This document shows, piece by piece, positions 8,861 to 17,553 of a stretch of 53,935 bases of DNA. The notes beneath the pieces are model-generated. The model ran no database searches and was not told where the DNA came from. It was given only the letters and a program-made list of their open reading frames with translations. Position numbers and translations under genes: made by a program. Source of the stretch: VBDM01 sp964430565 (GTDB taxonomy: Bacteria > Pseudomonadota > Gammaproteobacteria > Burkholderiales > SG8-39); the NCBI GenBank assembly GCA_964430565.1, contig CAYSFD010000007.1, forward strand, positions 1 to 53,935, written 5' to 3'. Every line of letters begins with the position of its first letter. Within the stretch, counting starts at the first letter, position 1.

Positions 8861-11191
8861 TTACCCCCGGCGCGACAAGGCGGCCCAGACGGCGCCACGC
8901 ATCGCGGGCATGGGCAAGTCTTCGACCCCAAGCGCATCGCACAGCGCGTTCACCACGGCGGCGGTCGCCGGCACGACGCCGCCTTCGCCCGCGCCCTTGA
9001 TCCCCAGCGGATTGCCTGCCGTCGGGTCCTCGGCGTGTCCCAGCCGAAACGCGGGCAGATCGTCTGCGCGGCAGATGCCGTAATCCATGAAAGTGCCGGT
9101 CAAGACCTGACCGCTCGCCGCATCGAACGCAACGCCTTCGCACAGCGCCTGGCCCACGCCCTGCGCAATCCCTCCATGGGTTTGGCCTTCGACGATCATG
9201 GGGTTCACCGCGCGGCCGACGTCGTCCACCGCCGTGTAGCGCGTGACCCGCACGGTGCCGGTATCTGGATCGATTTCGAGCTCGCACACCGCCGTACCCG
9301 CAGGAAATGCCGGGATGCGTCCCTTGAAGTCTTGGGTGGAGGCAAGCAGCCCGCGCATGTCCGCTGGAAGGGCTCCCGATCCGATCGCGCGCGCGAGCTC
9401 GAATAGACTGACCGACCGATCGGTCCCGGCGATCCGATACACACCCTCTTCGAAAACGAGGTCGGCCGCGGCGGCTTCGAGCATGGCCGCGGCCGCCCCC
9501 CGCCCCCGCTCAACGATCTCCGCCGCAGCGCGAACGAACAGCGTGCCGGCAATCCGCATCGAGCGGTCGGAGTGCGTGCCTCCGCCCACTCTCACGAATC
9601 CGGAATCGCCGTAGCGGATTCGCACGGATTCCATCGCCACACCGAGCTGATCGGCGATCACCTGGGCAAACGTCGTTTCGTGGCCCTGCCCGCTCGACTG
9701 CGTTCCGACGATCGCTTCGACCGTGCCGTCGCCCTTCACCGCAAGCGACGCCTGCTCGACCGGCGCGCCTACTGGCGCTTCGATGTGGTTGGCAAGGCCG
9801 ATGCCGGCGAGCCTGCCGCGTGCGAGCGCAGCGGCGCGCCGCTGCGGAAAACCCGCCCAGTCCGCGTCCGTCAACGCCCGATCCATATATCCGGCGAAAT
9901 CACCGCTGTCGTAGACCAGACCCATCGCACTTCGATACGGAAGCATTTCGCGGCGCACGAGGTTTCTGCGGCGTATCTCGATACGATCGATCCCCACGCG
10001 TTTCGCCGCCATATCGAGCAAGCGCTCGATCGCGTGCGTCGCCTCGGGCCGGCCCGCGCCGCGATAAGGCGCAGTGGGCACGGTATGGGTGAGCGCACCG
10101 CGCACGGCGATGTGCGCGGCCGGGACCTGGTACACCGTAGTCAGGATGCGCATGCCGTTCCCCATGGGAACAAAGCTCACCGTGTGCGCGCCGACGTTGC
10201 CGATAAGCTCGACGTCGTAGGCGAGGATGTGCCCTTCGGCGTCTAACGCGAGCGCCGCTCGCATCACGTTATCGCGGCCCTGGTAGTCCGACAGAAAGGC
10301 TTCGCCGCGCTCGCCGGTCCATTTCACCGGCCGACCGAGGCGCTTCGCCGCCCAGACCACGACGACCTGCTCCGGATAGAGATTGTTTCTCAGGCCGAAT
10401 GCGCCGCCGACATCCGGCGACACGACCCGCATGCGCTCTGGAGGAAGCTTGAGCGCCGCGGCAAGAACGGCCTTCAAGCGGACGACACCCTGGTTGCCGG
10501 AGATGAGGGTGCAGATGCCGGTGGCGGCGTCGAAGTCACCGAGCGCCGAGCGCGGCTCCATCTGACAGTTCGCGACACGGTTGTTGACCAATTCGCATCG
10601 CACAACGTGCGTGGCCAGCTCGATCGCCTTGCGTGCCGCATCGGCGTCGCCGAATTCTGCGGAGACGCACAGATTTCCCGGTACGTCGTCCCAGAGCTGC
10701 GGCGCGCCCTCGCGCAACGCCTCCACCACAGATACGACCGCAAGCAGCGGCTCGTATTCGACTTCGATCAGCTCGGCCGCGTCGCGCGCCGCGAGGGCGG
10801 TCTCGGCCACCACTACGGCGAGCGGTTCACCCGCATAACGCGCGCGCTCCAGCGCAAGCGGCCAGTGAGGCAGCTCGATGACGTGCGCGCCCCTCGGTGC
10901 GGCGAAAGCCAGCTTGTGAACGTCGAGGGCATCGACCGGATTGGCTGCATGATCGATGCCCCCAAGACCGTCGGCGAGGTAGTCCGAGCCGGTCAGCACG
11001 GCGAGCACGCCGGAGGTGCGCCGCGCGCGGGTCGTGTCGATGCGTAAAATGCGCGCATGGGCGTGCGGCGAGCGCAGGAAAGCGCAGTGCGCCTGTCCTT
11101 CGAGCCGGATGTCGTCGGTGTAGTGCCCGGCTCCGGTGAGAAAGCGGTAATCCTCGACGCGCGGGATCGGCCGGCCGACGTAGGGCTTCAT
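8861..11191 (-). CDS. Xanthine dehydrogenase/aldehyde oxidase family molybdopterin-binding subunit (orphan large subunit)
   Basis: This is a 776-aa molybdenum hydroxylase large subunit. The start at MKPYVGRPIPRVEDYRFLTG (ATG 11191) overlaps the cupin stop as ATGA. Features include the N-terminal family signature, DVGGAFG (260-266) for molybdopterin binding, PYRGAGRPEA (375-384; like the AYRGAGR motif of form II CoxL-type proteins, not the AYRCSFR of true CO dehydrogenase), SGQGHETTFAQ (500-510) and the catalytic Glu736 in KGAGEGG. Such enzymes hydroxylate N-heterocycles or aldehydes with water-derived oxygen. The FAD and 2Fe-2S subunits usually encoded next to it are absent, so it must borrow partners or be unusual. 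The cupin and VOC genes upstream support an aromatic or heterocycle pathway. Confidence 0.93.
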   Translation of the reverse strand: MKPYVGRPIPRVEDYRFLTGAGHYTDDIRLEGQAHCAFLRSPHAHARILRIDTTRARRTSGVLAVLTGSDYLADGLGGIDHAANPVDALDVHKLAFAAPRGAHVIELPHWPLALERARYAGEPLAVVVAETALAARDAAELIEVEYEPLLAVVSVVEALREGAPQLWDDVPGNLCVSAEFGDADAARKAIELATHVVRCELVNNRVANCQMEPRSALGDFDAATGICTLISGNQGVVRLKAVLAAALKLPPERMRVVSPDVGGAFGLRNNLYPEQVVVVWAAKRLGRPVKWTGERGEAFLSDYQGRDNVMRAALALDAEGHILAYDVELIGNVGAHTVSFVPMGNGMRILTTVYQVPAAHIAVRGALTHTVPTAPYRGAGRPEATHAIERLLDMAAKRVGIDRIEIRRRNLVRREMLPYRSAMGLVYDSGDFAGYMDRALTDADWAGFPQRRAAALARGRLAGIGLANHIEAPVGAPVEQASLAVKGDGTVEAIVGTQSSGQGHETTFAQVIADQLGVAMESVRIRYGDSGFVRVGGGTHSDRSMRIAGTLFVRAAAEIVERGRGAAAAMLEAAAADLVFEEGVYRIAGTDRSVSLFELARAIGSGALPADMRGLLASTQDFKGRIPAFPAGTAVCELEIDPDTGTVRVTRYTAVDDVGRAVNPMIVEGQTHGGIAQGVGQALCEGVAFDAASGQVLTGTFMDYGICRADDLPAFRLGHAEDPTAGNPLGIKGAGEGGVVPATAAVVNALCDALGVEDLPMPAMRGAVWAALSRRG

Positions 11192-11736
11192 CGCGCGCGA
11201 ATCTGCGCCGGCTCTTCCGCGTCGATCAGAACGAAAGCGATGCGGCAGGTTTCCCTGCCGCGGTTCACCCAAGCATGGTTTGTCCCCTGCTGCACCAACA
11301 CGTCGCCCGCCTCAAGGTGCACTTCGGAGTCATCGAGCAGCATGTCGATCTCGCCTGAGATCACGACTGCGTAATCGATGCTTTTCGTGCGGTGCATCCC
11401 CGCGTGTCGGGTTGGTCGCGCCGCCGAAGTGCGATGCGCGATGCCCATCTCGCGGATCATCGCTTCGTTGTCGAACAACTCCCCCTCCGCGGCCGGAGGA
11501 AAATCGACAACGCGGAAAATCGATCCTACCGGCGGAGGCGCCACCCCGATGTCGCGATCTGCGCGATCGGCGCCGCCGGAAATATCGACTGGCGATTCGT
11601 CGGTCACCCACAAGAGCGTGGAGGTGACGCCGCTCGCAGCTCTGAGCTTCGCGTTGAGCGCAGCGCCGTCGATCGCAACGACTGCTTTTCCGGTTGCGTC
11701 ATGGCCGGTCACCACGCGCCTCGTCGGTTGCGTCAT
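11188..11736 (-). CDS. Cupin-domain protein
   Basis: The start is taken at MTQPTRRVVTG (ATG 11736), preceded by GGGAAGAAG; a further in-frame start at 11754 is possible. The 182-aa protein has an N-terminal segment (about 1-75) and a C-terminal cupin (about 95-165) with the motif HAGMHRTKSIDYAVVISGEIDML and a second motif LEAGDVLVQQGTNHAWVNRG. This arrangement is common in small cupins encoded within aromatic or hydroxyacid catabolic operons. Its stop overlaps the start of the molybdenum-hydroxylase gene, so the two are translationally coupled. Enzymatic or regulatory function cannot be distinguished from sequence. Confidence 0.85.
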   Translation of the reverse strand: MTQPTRRVVTGHDATGKAVVAIDGAALNAKLRAASGVTSTLLWVTDESPVDISGGADRADRDIGVAPPPVGSIFRVVDFPPAAEGELFDNEAMIREMGIAHRTSAARPTRHAGMHRTKSIDYAVVISGEIDMLLDDSEVHLEAGDVLVQQGTNHAWVNRGRETCRIAFVLIDAEEPAQIRAR

Positions 11737-11845
11737 AAGTCTTCTTCCCGTCAAATTGATAGGGGAATCAGTCTGCGCCAGCTGATGCTGGAATCAGAAG
11801 GGATGCGAACCGAGGCGCGGACCCTGGATCGGCGCCGCGCGCTTG

Positions 11846-12736
11846 CTATGTGCGCGAGGTTGCGGCCAGCGGCCGGAAACAGAATTTCCGCTCTGCCTGC
11901 GATATCGCGACAGTGTTTCGCGCCGAAACGCCCCAGTGATCGTTCCGCTTGGGGGGCCATTTCCAGTCTTCCGGAGTTCCGATCCTGTAGGAGCTGCTCA
12001 CGCGCTGGACTTCCGCGGTGTACTCGATGGCCGCGCCGAAAGGAGCCACGAAATAGGCGAAGACGTTGTTGCCGGGCCCGTGACGCCCCGGACCCCAAAA
12101 GGTTTCGACGCCAGCGTCTTTCAACCTGCCGATGCCGCGCATGACGGCGTCAATGTCGGTCATCTCGAACGCAATGTGATTGAGCAACGAATTTTCAGCC
12201 TGGGCGTAGGCGATCACGTGATGTACGCGATCGCATCGCACGAAATTCATGAACCCGGTGCGGTCCGACAGCCGGAAGCCCAGCACATCGATCGCGAAGC
12301 GCGTGCACGCCTCCCGGTCCCGAGCATTGAGGACCACATGCGTGACCTGCATGGGCCTGTCCCGGTCCGGGCGCAGTCGTTTCACACGTTTTTTTTCCGT
12401 GACAAACCGGAACACGTGGCCCTCGGGGCCCTCGAGAAAATACCCCGAGCCCCCGCCGGGTTCGTCGAAGTCACGCACGGGACCGGGCGACGCGCCTGCC
12501 ACGGAGGCGCGTTTTCTGATTCGTGCAAGTTCGGCTTTCGAGCCCGAGAAAGTGATCGCGGCCACCGCGGGTTCTTCCGCCTGCGCGACCGAGACAACGT
12601 AGGGGATGTCCTCGGTGCCGCGAAGATAGGAGACGCCGTTTCGCGCCCCGGCCTCCAGCAGACCCCAGGTGTTCTGCAAGAACCGGACTGCTGATTCCCG
12701 ATCGGGTACTTCAAGCTCGATGCTGCGTAGCCTCAT
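11846..12736 (-). CDS. VOC-superfamily protein, extradiol (catechol 2,3-) dioxygenase-like
   Basis: This 296-aa protein has two VOC modules, about 1-115 and 128-245, as in type I extradiol ring-cleavage dioxygenases. The three Fe ligands expected in the second module are present: His133 (QVTHVVLN), His186 (NHIAFEM) and Glu237 (AAIEYTAEV). The C-terminal part includes YRIGTPEDWKWP. It probably opens a catecholic ring or a related diol with O2. It heads the minus-strand cluster that continues with the cupin (109 bases later) and the molybdenum hydroxylase, suggesting a hydroxylation and ring-opening module. It is divergent from the GGDEF-EAL gene. Confidence 0.85.
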   Translation of the reverse strand: MRLRSIELEVPDRESAVRFLQNTWGLLEAGARNGVSYLRGTEDIPYVVSVAQAEEPAVAAITFSGSKAELARIRKRASVAGASPGPVRDFDEPGGGSGYFLEGPEGHVFRFVTEKKRVKRLRPDRDRPMQVTHVVLNARDREACTRFAIDVLGFRLSDRTGFMNFVRCDRVHHVIAYAQAENSLLNHIAFEMTDIDAVMRGIGRLKDAGVETFWGPGRHGPGNNVFAYFVAPFGAAIEYTAEVQRVSSSYRIGTPEDWKWPPKRNDHWGVSARNTVAISQAERKFCFRPLAATSRT

Positions 12737-12904
12737 GTTTGCGTCGGTCTGGATTCACGGTGTTCGAATCGACCGCAGTGTAGGGAAAAATAAAATACTC
12801 CGCAAGACGGCTGTGCCGCCGGTAGAGGGCCATTTCGGGCTTGAGGGACGCTCGTCGGCCCCGAATCCGGATACAATCGCAACCCGGTTTAGAAAAGGTG
12901 CGCG

Positions 12905-15517
12905 ATGAAGAGTCGGAATAGCTTTGGGACGGCCGACCATCGGACATCCGTATCGCTGCTCCGTGCAACGCTTGAGTCCACGGCAGACGGCGTGCTGGTT
13001 GTCGACAACCTTGGCAAGATTACGACCTACAACCAGCAGTTCGCCGACATGTGGCGCATTCCTCCCGAGGTCCTTTCCTCCGAGAACGATGAGGATGCGC
13101 TCAAGTGCGTCCTCGACCAATTGAAAGACCCGGAGGGGTTCCTCGCGAAAGTGCGGGAACTCTACGCGCATCCCGGTCAGGAGAGCTTCGACACGATCGA
13201 GTTCAAGGACGGCCGGATCTTTGAACGCTACTCCAGGCCGCACCTGGTGGAAAAGCAGACTATCGGCAGGGTATGGAGCTTCCGCGACGTGACCGAACAC
13301 CGGCGCGCCGAGGAGAAGCTGCGCGAGAGCGAAGAGCGCTTTCGTCTCATAACTGAAAACGTGGGCGACCTGATCGCCATGGTCGACACCCAGGGCCGGC
13401 GGATTTATAACAGCCCTTCCTACCGGACCCTCTTCAATGACGGCGTCGAGCCGGGATCGGACTCCTTCAAGGATGTCCACCCCGAGGACCGCGACCGCAT
13501 CAAAGCGGTCTTCCAGGAGACGATTGCCACAGGCGTAGGGCGGCGGACCGAATTGCGCTTTGTACTCCATGATGGCAGCACCCGCTATATCGAATCGGAA
13601 GGCCGCGTCATCCGGGATTCCGCCGGCAACGTGTCGAAGGTGGTGCTGGTCTCGCGCGACATCTCCGAACGCAAGCGCGCCGAGCAACGCGAGCGCATGG
13701 AGCACGCCGTCACGCGCGTGCTGGCCGAATCGGACACGCTGGCGGACGCTATCCCGAAAATCCTCCAGACCATCTGCGAGACCCTCAACTGGGACTGCGG
13801 AGCGCGCTGGAGCTTGGACGAGCGGGAGAAAAACATAACCTGCGTGGAGACGTGGAGCATCCCCGACAAGGCCGTAGCCGATTTCGTGGCCCACGCGCGC
13901 CAGGTAACGCTCGAGCCGACGCGCAGCAGTCTGGTGAGGCAGGTCTGGGTCAGCGGCGTACCTAACTGGATCCCCGACGCGAGCAGCGACAGGAGCTTCA
14001 CGCGGGCCCAGTCCGCCGCAAAGGCGGGGCTGCACGGCGCATTGGCCTTTCCGATCCTGGCGGGCAACGTTACCCTGGGCGTGCTGGAATTCTTCAGCCG
14101 CGAGATCCGCAATCCCGATCCATCGCTCCTGCAGATGGTGCGCGTGATCGGCAGCCAGATCGGGCAGTTCATGGCGCGCAAGCAGGCCGAGGAGAATCTG
14201 CTCTACGTCGCGACGCACGACACCCTTACCGGACTGCCCAACCGCTACATGTTCAACCAGCGCTTCGCGCACGCGCTGAACAACGCGCAGCGCTACCGCA
14301 AGTCGATGGCGCTTTTACTCCTCGATCTCGATCGCTTCAAGTTCATCAACGACACGCTCGGCCATCCATTCGGGGACCGGCTGCTGGTCGAGGTGGCGAG
14401 CCGGCTGCGGATGTGCCTGAGGGAAAGCGACACGATCGCGCGCTTCGGCGGCGATGAGTTTGTCGCGCTCATCGAGGACTTTGACGAACCCGGCGACGTT
14501 GTGAGCGTCGCGCAGAAGATCCTCCACGCCTTGCGCTGGCCGTTTCTGCTCGAGGGCGAGACCTGTCACATCTCGGTAAGCATCGGAATCAGTCTGTATC
14601 CGAACGACGGCGCCGATCTCTCCAGCCTCCTGAAGAGCGCCGACATCGCGCTCTATCGCACCAAGGAACAAGGCAAGAACAACTATCTCTTTTATTCAGA
14701 GGACATGAACCACCATTTGGCCGCGCGGATCGCGAAGGAGACCAAGCTACAGGGGGCGCTCGAGCGCAGCGAGTTCGTGCTTCACTACGAGCCCAAGGTC
14801 GAGATCCATACCGGCCGCATCACGGGGATGGAAGCGCTGATCCGCTGGCAGCATCCGGAACTGGGACTGCTTCCCCCCATCGAGTTCATCGGACACGCCG
14901 AGGATTCCGGGCTGATCGTTCCGATCGGGGCCTGGGTGCTCAGGACCGCGTGCGCGAACAGCCAGAAGTTTCAGAACCGTCTTGCCGCCCCGCTGACGGT
15001 TTCGGTGAACCTCTCTGTGCGCCAGTTCGAGGACAAGCATCTGCTGCGGGAAATCGAACGCGCCCTGAAGGAAAGTTCGCTCAAGCCGGGTAGTCTCGAG
15101 ATCGAGATCACCGAGAGCATGGTGATGCGGGATATCCAGGGCTCCAAGAAGATCCTCGAAGGGATCAAGTCGATGGGCATTCGCCTGGCGATCGACGATT
15201 TCGGCACGGGGGCCACATCCCTGGTGTCGCTCAAACGGTTCCCGTTCGACTGCATCAAGATCGACCGCTCATTCATCAAGAACATCCCGCACGATCCGGA
15301 CGACGTCGCGATCACGCAGTTGATCATCGCACTGGCGCACAGCCTGAGGCTCAAGGTAATCGCTGAGGGAGTAGAAACCCGCGAGCAGCTCGATTTTCTC
15401 ACCGAGCTCGGCTGCCACGAGTTCCAGGGATATTATTTCCCCAAGGCACAGCCCGCGGACGATTTCTCCAAGCTGCTGCGCGAGAACGCGGGAGCAGGAG
15501 CGGCGGCAACCAGCTGA
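12905..15517 (+). CDS. PAS-PAS-GAF-GGDEF-EAL c-di-GMP signalling protein
   Basis: This is an 870-aa cytoplasmic protein without clear membrane segments. The domain order is PAS (about 17-135), PAS (138-260, ending SRDISERKRAE), GAF (265-425), GGDEF (435-595) and EAL (610-860). The diguanylate cyclase motif is intact (GGDEF at 515-519), and an inhibitory I-site RESD (506-509) lies exactly five residues before it. The phosphodiesterase side is also intact: EAL at 643-645, then DDFGTG and EGVET. By sequence it could both make and degrade c-di-GMP; in dual proteins GGDEF often acts as a GTP-binding regulator of EAL. A TACAAT -10-like box is at 12872-12877. The gene is monocistronic between divergent and convergent neighbours. 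Confidence 0.96.
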   Translation: MKSRNSFGTADHRTSVSLLRATLESTADGVLVVDNLGKITTYNQQFADMWRIPPEVLSSENDEDALKCVLDQLKDPEGFLAKVRELYAHPGQESFDTIEFKDGRIFERYSRPHLVEKQTIGRVWSFRDVTEHRRAEEKLRESEERFRLITENVGDLIAMVDTQGRRIYNSPSYRTLFNDGVEPGSDSFKDVHPEDRDRIKAVFQETIATGVGRRTELRFVLHDGSTRYIESEGRVIRDSAGNVSKVVLVSRDISERKRAEQRERMEHAVTRVLAESDTLADAIPKILQTICETLNWDCGARWSLDEREKNITCVETWSIPDKAVADFVAHARQVTLEPTRSSLVRQVWVSGVPNWIPDASSDRSFTRAQSAAKAGLHGALAFPILAGNVTLGVLEFFSREIRNPDPSLLQMVRVIGSQIGQFMARKQAEENLLYVATHDTLTGLPNRYMFNQRFAHALNNAQRYRKSMALLLLDLDRFKFINDTLGHPFGDRLLVEVASRLRMCLRESDTIARFGGDEFVALIEDFDEPGDVVSVAQKILHALRWPFLLEGETCHISVSIGISLYPNDGADLSSLLKSADIALYRTKEQGKNNYLFYSEDMNHHLAARIAKETKLQGALERSEFVLHYEPKVEIHTGRITGMEALIRWQHPELGLLPPIEFIGHAEDSGLIVPIGAWVLRTACANSQKFQNRLAAPLTVSVNLSVRQFEDKHLLREIERALKESSLKPGSLEIEITESMVMRDIQGSKKILEGIKSMGIRLAIDDFGTGATSLVSLKRFPFDCIKIDRSFIKNIPHDPDDVAITQLIIALAHSLRLKVIAEGVETREQLDFLTELGCHEFQGYYFPKAQPADDFSKLLRENAGAGAAATS

Positions 15518-15547
15518 GCGCAGTCCTCAGACGACCAGCTCGCCCCC

Positions 15548-16015
15548 TTATCGCGGTGGTGGTGGCGGCGGAGGGAACGGTGGTGGCACGTCGGAAGAAC
15601 CCGCAGGCGGCACGGAAGTAAGGCGGCCCGACACGGGAACCTTGTGGCCTTTCGCGTACATGCACTGCACGAAAGCGTGGTCGTAGCGCCGCTGGACCGC
15701 GTACGCCGAAGCCTCTCCGGCGCCGGCCCCGGCCGCGGACCCTACGGGAAGCCCGCCGCCGGCGCCGGCGGCCGCGCCCACCGCGGTTCCGGCTGCGGCG
15801 CTCTTCGCGGCGCTGTCGCTGGCCGCCTGCGAAGGCGAGGTTCCTCCGACTTGCACGTGCGCGTAATCGCGGCACTCCTGGTCATCGTATCGAAACTGGT
15901 CGAAGCTCTTGCCCGTTCCCGGCAACACCAGCACGCTGGGACCTGTCGGTATGCTCACGCAGGCGCCAAGCACAAGCGCTGCCGTCAGACCGAGCGAAAA
16001 TCGCAGGAGCTTCAT
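15548..16015 (-). CDS. Glycine-zipper lipoprotein
   Basis: This is a 155-aa lipoprotein with lipobox VLGAC (Cys19). The middle (about 65-105) is an Ala/Gly-rich zipper (AAAGTAVGAAAGAGGG, GSAAGAGAGEASAYAVQ) of the kind that packs into or against membranes. The segment DQFRYDDQECRDYA before it and YDHAFVQCMYAKGHKVP after it match a common family of small outer-membrane glycine-zipper proteins. The C-terminus is a proline run. It converges on the GGDEF-EAL gene and lies 16 bases downstream of another small exported protein, which may share its transcript. Confidence 0.8.
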   Translation of the reverse strand: MKLLRFSLGLTAALVLGACVSIPTGPSVLVLPGTGKSFDQFRYDDQECRDYAHVQVGGTSPSQAASDSAAKSAAAGTAVGAAAGAGGGLPVGSAAGAGAGEASAYAVQRRYDHAFVQCMYAKGHKVPVSGRLTSVPPAGSSDVPPPFPPPPPPPR

Positions 16016-16031
16016 GCTTATCCGTCCGGCG

Positions 16032-16388
16032 CTAACCGCCGGGCGGCGGCTGCGGCGTCACGCGCTGCCAGCTCCCGGTGCATTCCTTGACGTACGGGTA
16101 GTAGGTCTTGGATTCGGCGCAGTAGTACCAGTAACCCTGGGGCTGCGGCGCCGCGTCCGTTTGCGGACTGCCCTGCTCGATGTAGGTCGTCGGCTCGGCT
16201 GGGACCGTGATGACCGGCGGATAGTAGTAATACGGCGGGAAGTACCCCCAAGGATAATATGGATATGGTGCGCCGATGACCACTCGGTAGCGGACGTGCC
16301 CGCCGCCGTGATGGGCAAACGCAGGCGCGCTCGCAATTGCGCTCAACAGAACCGCACTCAATGCCAACGCCGCTTTCACGCGTTTCAT
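16032..16388 (-). CDS. Small secreted Tyr/Pro-rich protein, function unknown
   Basis: The start is taken at MKRVKAALALSA (ATG 16388), giving 118 aa with a clear signal peptide (about 1-25, ending APAFA). The mature protein begins HHGGGH and is dominated by Tyr, Pro and Gly (PYPYYPWGYFPPYYYYPP). It ends with a short module containing two Cys residues (WYYCAESKTYYPYVKECTGSW) typical of many uncharacterised proteobacterial envelope proteins. It lies just upstream of the glycine-zipper lipoprotein on the same strand. No function is assigned. Confidence 0.75.
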   Translation of the reverse strand: MKRVKAALALSAVLLSAIASAPAFAHHGGGHVRYRVVIGAPYPYYPWGYFPPYYYYPPVITVPAEPTTYIEQGSPQTDAAPQPQGYWYYCAESKTYYPYVKECTGSWQRVTPQPPPGG

Positions 16389-16540
16389 GATGGCGCCTTC
16401 CGTCTGACCGCTAGAGCCGCATGCTAGCAAGGATGCCTAAGCGTAGGAGTAACGGTTTGTCACAAGGTTCGACCGACCCCACAGCCCCGAGGCTACAAGG
16501 AATTCGGCCTGGGACGGGAAGCTGGCGCGGCGGGCCGGAT

Positions 16541-17524
16541 TCAGTCGATCTTCGCCCCTGAACGCTTCACGACTTCGGCCCACTTGGCCGAGTCCTTGCG
16601 TATCGTGTCGGCAAAGTCCTCGGGCGTGCCGCCTGCGGGCTCGTCGCCGATTTCGCCGAACCTCGCCTTGAAGACGGGCGAAACGATCGCCTTGTTGATG
16701 GAGGCATTGAGCTTGTCCACGATGGGTCTTGCCATGCCTGCGGGACCGATCACGCCGCTCCAGGTCGCCGCCTCGTAGCCGGGGATCCCCGCCTCAGCGA
16801 TGGTCGGCAGGTTTGGAAAACCGGGCGATCGTCTCGGGCCGCTCACGGCGAGCGCCTTGACCTTGCCCGAGCGCGCATACGGGGAGATCGAGTTCAAGCT
16901 CTCGAACATGACCTGCACGTGGCCGGCAATCAGGTCGTTGATGGCCATCGCGCCGCCCTTGTAGGGCACGTGCACGATCTCGGTGCCGGTCATGTATTTG
17001 AAAAGCTCGCCGCCGACGTGTCCCGGCGAACCGTTGCTCGAGGACGCGTTCATGAGCTTGCCCGGGTTGTTCTTTGCGTAGTCGACCAGCTCACGCACCG
17101 AATTCACCGGAAGCGAGGGCGACACCGCGAGCAACAGGTGCCCGCGAGTCACGAGCGCAATGGGCTGAAAATCCCGCTCGATGTTGTAGGGAAGTTTCGC
17201 GACCATGTGGCGCGTGATCGCCAGCGCCCCCACCGGCCCCATTCCGATCGTGTATCCGTCCGGCGCGGATTTGGCGGTGAAGTCGAGCCCGATGGTCAGT
17301 GCGCCGCCGGGGCGGTTCTCGACGACGACCGGCTGACCCAGCGACTGGGGCATTTCGGCGGCAAGAATGCGAGCCACCGTGTCGGTGGCGCTTCCTGCCG
17401 CCTGGGGAACGATGAGGCGCACCGGCCGCTCAGGATAATTTTGGGCGATAGCGCCGGATCCCAGCCCAGCCAGGAAAACGAACAGGCAACGACGGACATG
17501 TCGTTTAATAACGCCAGGATTCAT
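16541..17524 (-). CDS. Bug/TctC-family solute-binding protein (third of three in tandem)
   Basis: This is a 327-aa exported binding protein. Two adjacent ATGs (17527 and 17524) follow GGGAG; the second has the better spacing. The signal peptide ends GAIAQ. The mature start NYPERPVRLIVPQAAGSATDT departs from the usual PFPPGG, and VVENRPGG and HVPYKGGAMAINDLIAG follow. It is the last of three tandem Bug genes on the minus strand, 29 bases after its neighbour, so the three are probably co-transcribed. The paralogs have clearly different sequences and are not recent copies, which suggests different ligands. No TTT permease is nearby. Confidence 0.9.
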   Translation of the reverse strand: MNPGVIKRHVRRCLFVFLAGLGSGAIAQNYPERPVRLIVPQAAGSATDTVARILAAEMPQSLGQPVVVENRPGGALTIGLDFTAKSAPDGYTIGMGPVGALAITRHMVAKLPYNIERDFQPIALVTRGHLLLAVSPSLPVNSVRELVDYAKNNPGKLMNASSSNGSPGHVGGELFKYMTGTEIVHVPYKGGAMAINDLIAGHVQVMFESLNSISPYARSGKVKALAVSGPRRSPGFPNLPTIAEAGIPGYEAATWSGVIGPAGMARPIVDKLNASINKAIVSPVFKARFGEIGDEPAGGTPEDFADTIRKDSAKWAEVVKRSGAKID

Positions 17525-17553
17525 CATCGCTCCCAAGCTTGCCGAGAATCGAG

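Noticed and set aside
8861..11191. CO dehydrogenase (CoxL) identity for the molybdenum hydroxylase
   Set aside because: The form I CoxL motif AYRCSFR is absent; the protein has PYRGAGR, and coxM/coxS are missing.
11778..11791. A CCAGC-TGAT-GCTGG hairpin between the VOC and cupin genes
   Set aside because: A five-base stem is expected often in such GC-rich DNA and nothing else marks the site.
12841..12877. A full promoter for the GGDEF-EAL gene (TTGAGG and TACAAT)
   Set aside because: The two hexamers are 25 bases apart, too far for a sigma70 promoter; only the -10-like box is mentioned.
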